Assembly: GCA_028285035.1 (NCBI GenBank) | Contig: JANQQF010000006.1 | Location: 71,289-135,288, forward strand | Direction: 5' to 3' | From: Phycisphaerae bacterium | Lineage (GTDB): Bacteria; Chloroflexota; Anaerolineae; 4572-78; J111 | DNA length: 64,000 bases | Shown here: piece by piece, positions 45,331 through 52,619 of the stretch | How the letters are laid out: each line of letters starts with the position of its first letter | Position numbering within the stretch: the stretch's first letter is position 1 | The notes under the pieces: model-generated | Seen by the model: the letters and a program-made list of their open reading frames with translations, nothing else | Told to the model about the DNA's origin: nothing | The model's database searches: none | Position numbers and translations under genes: made by a program

Positions 45331-46423
45331 AACCGTTGAGCGCGTCCTCAACAGCCGCCGCCAAACGCTCAACCCCATCATTAATTTGGTCAGGCGTTAA
45401 GGCACAATATGGCAATCGAAGGAAACGTTCTCCACCCCCATCAGGGAAGAAGGCTTGCCCACTGGCTAGATTAAGATTGTGGGCCTTTGCTTTCTCCATC
45501 ACTTGGGTCGTTGTCGTACCTTCAGGCAACGTCAACGACAAGAAAAAGCCACCATCGGGACGGGTGGGATTAGAGTCAGGCAAGTGCGCATCCAAGGCAT
45601 CTAAACACGCCTGTAGACGTGGTGCATAGAGTTTCTTCAGGCTTTCAATTTGTCCCGGTAATTCCCCAGCATTGCAGAATTCATAAACAATGCCATGGGC
45701 CAGCAGACTTGGGGTAATGTAAGTATCTTCAGCGATTTTAGCCACCTTTTGCAACAACTCCGCATCTCCATAAACCATTCCAACCCGAGGGCCAGGTCCG
45801 ATCAACTTGCTAAAAGAAAGCATTTGCAACGTACAATTCGGATTTAGGTCAAATAGGGCTGGTTGTTCTTCACCACGATAGCGTAGCGGTCGATAGGGTG
45901 CATCCTCTAACAGATAGAAGCCGTGCTTCTCGGCTAACTCAACCAATTTCTGGCGTTTTTCCAAAGAACAGGTTGCCCCCGATGGATTCTGAAAATCTGG
46001 GATCACATAGAAGAATTTGGGGGTATGCTCTTTGAGGGCCGCTTCAAGCGCCTCAATATTTGGACCGTCGGCCTCAAGTGGGATCCCCACAATCTTAGCC
46101 TGATGCCGACGCAACAGAGTCAAGGTACGGTCGTAAGATGGAATTTCCGTGAAGACGACATCTCCCGGCTTGATCATATGATACAAGAGGAACTCAACAA
46201 TTTGGAGAGACCCGTTTGCCGTTAAGACTTGATCGACCGACACACCACGCCATTCAGCCAACCATTCTCGTAACGGCACAAACCCTAATGATTTACCATA
46301 TTGCAAGATGGTTGTGCCATCTTTACCAAGCGCCGTTTCAGAGGCCGCTTGCATCTTACTGACAGGAAAAGATTCAGTCGCGGGAACACCACGTGTAAAA
46401 TTAATAACAGGTTTATCAGACAT
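45329..46423 (-). CDS. PLP-dependent aminotransferase, class I/II (LysN/2-aminoadipate type)
   Basis: The 364-residue fold-type I aminotransferase has the substrate-side N-terminal motif NFTRGVPATESFP, IPDFQNPSGATCSLEKR (Asn that stacks PLP), EDAPYRPLRY (Asp that binds the pyridine N) and the Schiff-base Lys in SFSKLIGPGPRVGMVYG. This resembles 2-aminoadipate/aromatic aminotransferases (LysN, PLP-dependent aminotransferases related to the MocR domain). The ATG at 46423 is chosen because GAGGA lies 5 nt before it; the frame from 46441 would add six residues. It is divergent from the DtxR regulator gene. The amino-acid substrate cannot be fixed from sequence. Confidence 0.88.
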   Translation of the reverse strand: MSDKPVINFTRGVPATESFPVSKMQAASETALGKDGTTILQYGKSLGFVPLREWLAEWRGVSVDQVLTANGSLQIVEFLLYHMIKPGDVVFTEIPSYDRTLTLLRRHQAKIVGIPLEADGPNIEALEAALKEHTPKFFYVIPDFQNPSGATCSLEKRQKLVELAEKHGFYLLEDAPYRPLRYRGEEQPALFDLNPNCTLQMLSFSKLIGPGPRVGMVYGDAELLQKVAKIAEDTYITPSLLAHGIVYEFCNAGELPGQIESLKKLYAPRLQACLDALDAHLPDSNPTRPDGGFFLSLTLPEGTTTTQVMEKAKAHNLNLASGQAFFPDGGGERFLRLPYCALTPDQINDGVERLAAAVEDALNG

Positions 46424-46541
46424 ATTTTCCTCGTTTTTCATCGGGCGCTCAGGCCCTGCTCGATTTTAAAATTGCGGGCAGGATAGCATAGAAGAGGGTG
46501 AAAGTCAACCAAATTTTACGGCGGGAGGTATTTCTTTTCGT

Positions 46542-46570
46542 TTGACACATCACTCTATGTGAGATACACT
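46542..46570 (+). promoter_or_regulatory. Promoter of the DtxR-KptA operon
   Basis: TTGACA (46542-46547) and TACACT (46565-46570) are 17 nt apart, 60 nt before the DtxR start codon. GTGAG-ATACACTC around the -10 may be part of an operator, but no clean palindromic DtxR/IdeR box was recognised. Confidence 0.5.
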
Positions 46571-46629
46571 CAATGAGCAACCATAACCCCCATTTCTTCA
46601 CAATTTAGCACAAAAAATGAGGTGAAAAT

Positions 46630-47319
46630 TTGGACCGCGCCACCATCAGTCAGGCAATGGAAGACTATCTCAAAGCGATTTACAAGCTCCAGGACAAAGG
46701 TAAACAGGTTCCGACGTCGATGTTGGCTGAATATTTAAATATTTCTCCCGCCTCAGTAACCAATATGTGCAAAAAATTGGCCGAGCTAAATATGGTCAAT
46801 TACGAGCCCTATCAAGGGGTTAAATTTACCCCAACCGGAAAAAAGTTGGCCCTCGAAATTGTCCGACATCATCGATTAATCGAATTATATTTGGCTGAAG
46901 CCTTGGGCGTTCCCTGGGACCGCGTGCACGAGGAAGCCGAAAAACTCGAACACGTCATTAGTGAGGATTTAGAAGAACGAATGGCTGCAGCCTTAGGCGA
47001 TCCTCAATTTGACCCGCACGGTGCCCCCATTCCATCTCGCAATGGCGATGTTATTCGACACAACAGCGGCAACCTCGTGGATATGGAGGTTGGTGATCAG
47101 GTCCGAATCGTGGAGGTCGATGACACCGATCCAGAGCTTCTGCGTTATCTAGGCAATTTAGGGCTGTACCCTGGTACGGAATTGACTTTGACTGAGGTTG
47201 CCCCCTTTAATGGTCCATTGACCTTTAATGTTGATAATAAGCCCTATAATTTAGGTTATCAAGCAGCTCGTTCTATCTTTGTTGTATTGCAAGAGGATCC
47301 TGATGAAGCAGAAAATTGA
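46630..47319 (+). CDS. DtxR/MntR-family metal-dependent regulator
   Basis: The 229-residue protein has the iron/manganese repressor layout. A winged HTH (residues ~1-65; SQAMEDYLKAIYKLQ, then SPASVTNMCKKLAELNMV) is followed by a metal-binding dimerisation domain with HHRLIELYLAEALGVPWDRVHEEAEKLEHVIS (His/Glu ligands) and a C-terminal FeoA/SH3-like domain (VGDQVRIVEVDDTDPELLRYLGNLGLYPGTEL). It represses genes when loaded with Fe2+ or Mn2+. The TTG start has GAGGTG 6 nt upstream. It overlaps the flavoprotein gene by 17 nt and heads the operon that runs to kptA. No iron or manganese transporter is nearby. Confidence 0.92.
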   Translation: MDRATISQAMEDYLKAIYKLQDKGKQVPTSMLAEYLNISPASVTNMCKKLAELNMVNYEPYQGVKFTPTGKKLALEIVRHHRLIELYLAEALGVPWDRVHEEAEKLEHVISEDLEERMAAALGDPQFDPHGAPIPSRNGDVIRHNSGNLVDMEVGDQVRIVEVDDTDPELLRYLGNLGLYPGTELTLTEVAPFNGPLTFNVDNKPYNLGYQAARSIFVVLQEDPDEAEN

Positions 47320-47827
47320 GGTCATTTATCATATCATTTCGGGATCAGAGGCAGTGCGTCACGTTCCAGAGCTCATCACTGGCCTCAGGCAGTTTGATCT
47401 CCCAATTTATACATTGATGACCGAAAACGCCCAGCGTGTAATCAGCCATTTTCATCTCAAAAAGCAGCCGGGGCACACCTTAATTGACAGTTATTTTGAC
47501 CCCGCCTTATTTCCAAATCGAGCGCCCGGCTTAACCTTAGTTGCCCCAGCCACATTTAATACGATGAACAAAATGAGCCAGGGCATTGCTGATACACTGG
47601 CTCATTCATTGATTGCTGAAGCGATTGGCGCAGAGTGGCCGTTGGTGATAGCCCCCGCCCTAAATACCCCGCTTGCTAATCATCCCCAATTTAAACAAAG
47701 TGTAAATACATTAACAGAATGGGGGGCTTGTGTATTGCCTTTGGCAACAATGGATGTCCATCAAAAAATGGCCTCAGTTCCTGAGATTATTGCTGCAGTT
47801 CAATCGTTTATTGAGCAGGAACAATAG
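47303..47827 (+). CDS. Flavoprotein (PPC-decarboxylase/DFP-like family)
   Basis: The 174-residue product resembles the flavoprotein fold of phosphopantothenoylcysteine decarboxylase and UbiX-type proteins. It has YHIISGSEAVRHVPELITGL at the N-terminus, LTLVAPATFNTMNKMSQGIADTLAHSLIAEA (FMN/substrate loop with the conserved PAT-N-K), and VIAPALNTPLANHPQFKQSVNTLTEWG. The start at 47303 has AGAGGA just upstream and lies inside the regulator gene. It lacks the synthetase half of CoaBC, so it is a single-domain relative. Its co-regulation with a metal sensor hints at a redox or cofactor role, but the reaction is unknown. Confidence 0.75.
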   Translation: MKQKIEVIYHIISGSEAVRHVPELITGLRQFDLPIYTLMTENAQRVISHFHLKKQPGHTLIDSYFDPALFPNRAPGLTLVAPATFNTMNKMSQGIADTLAHSLIAEAIGAEWPLVIAPALNTPLANHPQFKQSVNTLTEWGACVLPLATMDVHQKMASVPEIIAAVQSFIEQEQ

Positions 47828-47885
47828 CTTGGGCTGAGCTGTCATACCTGAGACTGTAACCACACACAATTTAAAGAAGGATTTA

Positions 47886-49835
47886 ATGATGAGCCAATTA
47901 CCAATTGTGCATATGACTCTTTATAAACACGGCGTTGGCTATTTCCGGCGACGTGGCGTTTTATCGGGTGAAGCTGTCAAATTGACGTTTAGACGCGAGG
48001 AGATGGATGACCTGCTCAAAAGTCTGACCGTTATTGACTATGGTGCCGGACAGGTGCGAGGCGTTGATTATGACACCCCACAAAGTCAGGCTGAACGATT
48101 GGCTGGCTCGTCAGTTATTCTTGATGATGAACGCAGTATGCGTGATTTATTGGTCGCTTTACGAGGACGTTCGGTACAACTGATGATCGCCGATGGTAGC
48201 AATGAAACCGGGACATTGGTTGGTTTAGACGAAGATGAAGAGGCGCCATTAAAAGACTCGTTGGTATCAATCTTGAGACAAGACTCTGAAGCTGTGATCA
48301 CAATTCCAATTAGTCGGGTTGAAGGGGTGGAATTACAGGATGAAACGGCTGCCGGTGATCTTCGCTTCTTTCTACAAACAGCCTTGGGACAGGAAACACA
48401 TCGGTCAATCACTATTCGGCTGAGTGAAGGTGAACACGATTTAGAGGTGAGCTATATCGCCCCCGCCCCAACTTGGCGCGTGAGCTATCGCTTTGTGACA
48501 GATGATCCAACCATTGATGACCCCAAGGCCCTGTTGCAAGGGTGGGGCATTTTTGATAATCGGCTTGAAGAAGATTTGACCGACATCTCCTTATCTTTAA
48601 CCGCCGGAATGCCTATTTCATTTGTTTATGATCTCTATACGCCCTACACCCCCAGCCGCCCTGTGGTTGAAGAAGAAGACCGGACGGCTGCGGCTCCGGT
48701 TATGTTTGGAGCCGTCGTCGAAGAGGAAGAAAGTTTTGCAATGATGGATGCTATGGAGATGGAGCCCATGACCCGGGCGGCACCTGCCCCAAAAATGGCC
48801 CGAGGGGGCCACACACGATCAGCTTCAACAGGGGAAATGAGTGAGTCTGTACAAAGTACCGCAACGGGCGAAGCAATGGGGGAATTGTTCCAATATAATG
48901 TCAGCGTCCCGGTCACAGTCGGACGTGGACAATCTGCGATGGTCCCGATTGTGAGCAGTACGCTTGGCTTCAAAAAAGATTTGATTTATAACGGAAGCAA
49001 AATGCCCACCCATCCGGTAGCAACGATTCGTTTTGAAAATAGCACCAGCTTAACCTTGGAGCGTGGGCCTGTCACGGTATTGGAGCGTGGTGAATATGTG
49101 GGCGAGGCAGTGTTGCCATTCACCGCCAGCCAAGCCGAAGCTGTCATTTCCTATGCCGTTGAATTAGGCATCCATATCAAAGAAAATCTCAAGACTAGCT
49201 CAGAATTACACGCCTTACGGGTCAACAATGGCTATTTATTACGCGATACCTACGAAATCCGTCAGACAACCTACGCCGTAGATAATCGTACGCCTGATGA
49301 AAAATCAGTCTTGATCGAACATCCGATTTATGGGTCATACACTGTCTTTGATACCCCTGAACCTGCTGAAAAAACTTTGGAGACCTATCGCTACCAAGTC
49401 CAAGTCTCCGCCGGAAAAATGTCTGAGTTTGTGGTCCAAGAACGATACTTGCGAACTCGCCAAGAATCGCTGCGAAATTTATCATACAAAAATTTACAAA
49501 ATTATTTAGCTAACAAATTTTTGGATCAACGTACTCATAATGAACTAAAGTCACTACTCGATGCCTGGGCTGAAGTTGGCCGCCTAGAAGGTGTCATCAA
49601 GGGGCAGGAAAGTCGACGCGCCAAGATTTACCAGAGCCAGGAGCAAGCCCAGAAAAATATGCAGGTGTTGTCAAATAGTGGAGAAGAGGGCCGTCTGCGG
49701 GGGCGATACGTTAAGCAACTCACTGAAAGTGAAGAAGAGTTGACCAGAATCGATCAAAAAATCAATCAAACACAGGTCGAAATTGAGCAGAAGCAGGCTA
49801 CAATCGAAAAAATGATTGCAGCCTTAGGAAAGTAG
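47886..49835 (+). CDS. DUF4139-type protein of unknown function
   Basis: The 649-residue protein resembles the DUF4139 (mucoidy inhibitor A-like) family. The N-terminal half carries PIVHMTLYKHGVGYFRRRGVLSG and VEGVELQDE. The central beta-rich region includes DLEVSYIAPAPTWRVSYRF and LQGWGIFDNRLEEDLTDISLSLTAGMPISF. A low-complexity Met/Ala/Glu linker runs at about 255-330. The C-terminal ~90 residues are strongly helical and charged (probably a coiled coil). No signal peptide is visible, unlike many relatives, so it may be cytosolic. It lies 58 nt after the flavoprotein gene and 3 nt before kptA, so the last two are tightly coupled. Confidence 0.75.
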   Translation: MMSQLPIVHMTLYKHGVGYFRRRGVLSGEAVKLTFRREEMDDLLKSLTVIDYGAGQVRGVDYDTPQSQAERLAGSSVILDDERSMRDLLVALRGRSVQLMIADGSNETGTLVGLDEDEEAPLKDSLVSILRQDSEAVITIPISRVEGVELQDETAAGDLRFFLQTALGQETHRSITIRLSEGEHDLEVSYIAPAPTWRVSYRFVTDDPTIDDPKALLQGWGIFDNRLEEDLTDISLSLTAGMPISFVYDLYTPYTPSRPVVEEEDRTAAAPVMFGAVVEEEESFAMMDAMEMEPMTRAAPAPKMARGGHTRSASTGEMSESVQSTATGEAMGELFQYNVSVPVTVGRGQSAMVPIVSSTLGFKKDLIYNGSKMPTHPVATIRFENSTSLTLERGPVTVLERGEYVGEAVLPFTASQAEAVISYAVELGIHIKENLKTSSELHALRVNNGYLLRDTYEIRQTTYAVDNRTPDEKSVLIEHPIYGSYTVFDTPEPAEKTLETYRYQVQVSAGKMSEFVVQERYLRTRQESLRNLSYKNLQNYLANKFLDQRTHNELKSLLDAWAEVGRLEGVIKGQESRRAKIYQSQEQAQKNMQVLSNSGEEGRLRGRYVKQLTESEEELTRIDQKINQTQVEIEQKQATIEKMIAALGK

Positions 49836-49838
49836 TCA

Positions 49839-50396
49839 ATGAAAAAGAATGATATTGTTCGATTAAGTAAACTGATGAGTGTGGCCCTACGACACGATCC
49901 AGCAGCCTTTCAATTGACTTTAGATGAAAACGGTTGGGTTCCACTCACAGATTTGATAGAAGGAATCACTAAACGACAAAAATGGGCCTGGATTGGAGAG
50001 ACCGAAGTTCAACATATCGTCGAAACCTCAGACAAACAACGCTTTGAAGTTGAGGGCGAGTTAATCCGTGCCCGTTATGGACACAGCCAAGCGGCTCGAC
50101 CTAACTACCCTCCCGTTATCCCTCCCGAAATTTTATATCATGGCACCCCTCGCCGCGCCCTGGAAGCCATTCGGCGGGATGGTCTAAAATCAATGTCACG
50201 GCAATACGTCCACCTAGCCGCTGAGCCTGATATGGCTGTCAAAGTGGGACAACGTCGTGATGACCAGCCCGTCGTTCTGCAAATTCGGGCTAAAGCGGCT
50301 TACGAGGCTGGCGTTGTCTTTGGCACCCCCTCGGGCGGTGAGGACAACGTCTATTTGGTTGATGTTTTGCCGTCAAAGTTTATTGAGTTTCCGTAA
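49839..50396 (+). CDS. kptA: RNA 2'-phosphotransferase (Tpt1/KptA)
   Basis: The 185-residue protein is a complete KptA. The N-terminal winged helix has VRLSKLMSVALRHDPAAFQLTLDENGWVPLTDLI, and the ADP-ribosyltransferase half has ILYHGTPRRALEAIRRDGL and YVHLAAEP, with the conserved Arg and His residues of the family. It transfers a splice-junction 2'-phosphate from RNA to NAD+. In yeast this completes tRNA splicing; bacteria lack that pathway, so the natural substrate in bacteria is uncertain. It starts 3 nt after the DUF4139 stop and is the last gene of the DtxR operon, followed by the repeat block. Confidence 0.93.
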   Translation: MKKNDIVRLSKLMSVALRHDPAAFQLTLDENGWVPLTDLIEGITKRQKWAWIGETEVQHIVETSDKQRFEVEGELIRARYGHSQAARPNYPPVIPPEILYHGTPRRALEAIRRDGLKSMSRQYVHLAAEPDMAVKVGQRRDDQPVVLQIRAKAAYEAGVVFGTPSGGEDNVYLVDVLPSKFIEFP

Positions 50397-50479
50397 TTTA
50401 GGAGATGACAGAATGAATTCTGTTGCTAGGATAGAAAATAAGCTTGTTGAAAGTTAATGAAATAGTCAACATACCTATA

Positions 50480-50565
50480 GCCCCTCCCCAAATTTTGGGA
50501 GAGGGGCTAAGCTTCCCCCTCTCAAAGTTGGGAGGGGGTGCCCGCGAAGCGGGTGGGGGAGGGCC
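50480..50565. repeat. Dispersed two-hairpin repeat, copy 2, with an extra hairpin
   Basis: The stretch 50513-50565 is the inverted near-copy of 28059-28109 (about three differences). It is preceded by another stem, GCCCCTCCCCAAA...TTTGGGAGAGGGGC (50480-50507). The block lies 84 nt after kptA and may end its transcript. The remainder of 50397-50696 has no gene I can support. Confidence 0.7.
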
Positions 50566-50696
50566 ATTGCCTCAACTGACCTGATGATCTAGGGGTAGAT
50601 TCTGTCAGAGCTACGTGCCAATTATTTTGTTAATCCTCAAAGAAGCTTATTTGATTCTTTAGCATAGGTTTCAATCTACATTATCAACACATTCTC

Positions 50697-52448
50697 TTAC
50701 AACTTCGCCTTATTCAGCTCATCCTGCAGCGCCCGCAAATGCCGATTTTCCTGCCGAATGACACCAATATAGTCCTGCCAAATTGATAGCTTTTGCTCAT
50801 CTTTATAAATCTGACGAACTCGTTTCAAATATTGGGCGGCATCACGATAATTATCTCGTCCTCTGGCCTCGATGAGTTCATCAATGCGCTGACTGTAAAT
50901 TTGAACCGCTGCCCCAGGATAACTTTTCTCCGCTGCCCGTGCCACCCGCAGACCATAATCTCGACTAAACCAACCTTTCACCTTGGGTAACAAATCCAAC
51001 GCTGATCCGACATCATGCTCATCCAGAAAAATATCGATCAAAATATGCCAAAGCGCCTGTTCAGCCAGCTCATCCAAAAGTGTGAGACGTGTTGGTTCCC
51101 ATTGGTCCATCTGTTGGGCTATATCTCGGATTTTTTGATAGGTTTGGAAGGTAGGATTTTGACTCAGGCTTTTTCGCCACCAGCCGAGAGCATCAGCCAA
51201 TTTACCTTTCTTCTGGGCCTGTTCAGCCAGCCAATCCAAATAACTTATCTCTTTACGGCTACTTGGTAAGCTAGTCATAAAGTTGATAGCCGTCTCATCC
51301 GCCCCAGCCGCCACCAACGCATTAGCAAATTCGATGACTAAACCGGGGTAGGGCGCAAAATGTGTTCGGGCGATCTCCAGAGCCTCGTCAAAACGCTCTC
51401 GCTCCACTAGCAGAAAGACCCGTTGGCGTGGGGTGCCTGTCTCCAAAATCAGATCATTCATTTTATCAGTTTGACCAGTTAGTTCTAGTCGTTGGGCCAA
51501 AATACCGATCAAAGCTTCTTTCCCCCAATCGGAGTAAGGGTTATTGAACGATACAATCGCTTTTTGGATACGAGCCTCGATCCAAGCCCACTCCGTCTCA
51601 TTCGCCCGCGCCACCAACACATCGGCGGCGGGGTAGGCGAGATCAATGCCGCCCATTTGGATATCTTTAAACTCAGCCTCTAGCAGTACGTTAAGCCAAT
51701 GACGGCGGGTCGACTCATCCAGCGAACTAGCTCCATCAAAACAGTGCTGTAGCCCTTCGGCACAGTTTTGCAAGATAATGGCTACATCGCCATCATTATC
51801 ATAAAGCTCCTCATATTGCGGCACGATTTCTGCCAACATCAGGGCGTACAAATTCCCTGCATTGGGCCAATCACCGCCCTCCTGAAATTGGTCAGCCATC
51901 TCTACCACCGTTTCTAATTCCTTGGCGACAGTCCGGCTACTGTAGTAATCATCGTAATCATTTTGACGCACAGCATAATTAATCTGGCGGCGAAACGCTT
52001 CAAGGTCGAGTGGGGTGTTGCGATCAGGTTGTAGGGGTAACTCTAATAGCCGCATCAAGTCAGGCTCCCGTTTAAGCATCTGCTTGATAATCAGGATCAA
52101 TTCCTCTTGGCTACGCTCGGTCAACATCTCATCCAATGGTGCGATGGCCTGAAAAGTATCGGATTTGTAAACCCAGGTGAGTAATAATGCGACAAGATGC
52201 TTACAAATACCACCCCAGTCATAGGGACAGGTACAATGACAATTGACAACACCTGTACTTCCCAACTCAGCCGAGACGCGATATGGCTCGTAACTACTGC
52301 CCTCGCAATATCCTCGAATTTCCGAGCCTTGTCTAACAGGATCAAACAGTGCTCCGCTAAGGTAGTAGCTACGCCCCCGTTTAAAGCTCTTTTCAGTAGT
52401 CATCTGCTCAATATCAGCTTCGGTAATTTTGGGAGGCTTACTGGTCAT
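50697..52448 (-). CDS. SWIM zinc-finger protein with helical repeat tail
   Basis: The 583-residue protein begins with a short helical lead (ITEADIEQMTTEKSFKRGRSYY) and a SWIM finger, CHCTCPYDWGGICKHL (C72, C74, C82 and H84 as CxCx7CxH). The rest is a long alpha-helical region with TPR/HEAT-like pairs, rich in acidic and aromatic residues. SWIM proteins bind DNA or proteins, and some occur beside SNF2 helicases or in DNA-repair complexes. No such partner is adjacent. It is divergent from the ATPase-TPR-LuxR regulator, with 144-171 nt between the starts depending on which start that gene uses. Confidence 0.85.
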   Translation of the reverse strand: MTSKPPKITEADIEQMTTEKSFKRGRSYYLSGALFDPVRQGSEIRGYCEGSSYEPYRVSAELGSTGVVNCHCTCPYDWGGICKHLVALLLTWVYKSDTFQAIAPLDEMLTERSQEELILIIKQMLKREPDLMRLLELPLQPDRNTPLDLEAFRRQINYAVRQNDYDDYYSSRTVAKELETVVEMADQFQEGGDWPNAGNLYALMLAEIVPQYEELYDNDGDVAIILQNCAEGLQHCFDGASSLDESTRRHWLNVLLEAEFKDIQMGGIDLAYPAADVLVARANETEWAWIEARIQKAIVSFNNPYSDWGKEALIGILAQRLELTGQTDKMNDLILETGTPRQRVFLLVERERFDEALEIARTHFAPYPGLVIEFANALVAAGADETAINFMTSLPSSRKEISYLDWLAEQAQKKGKLADALGWWRKSLSQNPTFQTYQKIRDIAQQMDQWEPTRLTLLDELAEQALWHILIDIFLDEHDVGSALDLLPKVKGWFSRDYGLRVARAAEKSYPGAAVQIYSQRIDELIEARGRDNYRDAAQYLKRVRQIYKDEQKLSIWQDYIGVIRQENRHLRALQDELNKAKL

Positions 52449-52538
52449 AAACCCTTACCTCTCTTTCCCGTGCTTTTATGCGAGGATTTTAGGTGAGGTT
52501 AATATTGATGTCAAGCGCCCTTGAAATCTCAAAACTTT

Positions 52539-52566
52539 TTGGCATCCTCATTGAATTCCGTATAAT
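52539..52566 (+). promoter_or_regulatory. Promoter of the ATPase-TPR-LuxR gene
   Basis: TTGGCA (52539-52544) and a consensus TATAAT (52561-52566) are 16 nt apart. Transcription would begin near 52573, just before the candidate start codons at 52593 and 52620. Confidence 0.6.
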
Positions 52567-52619
52567 GGGCTTGGCTTCAGTGATTTTACCGATTGATCAA
52601 AGTTCCCCAAGACCAGCCT

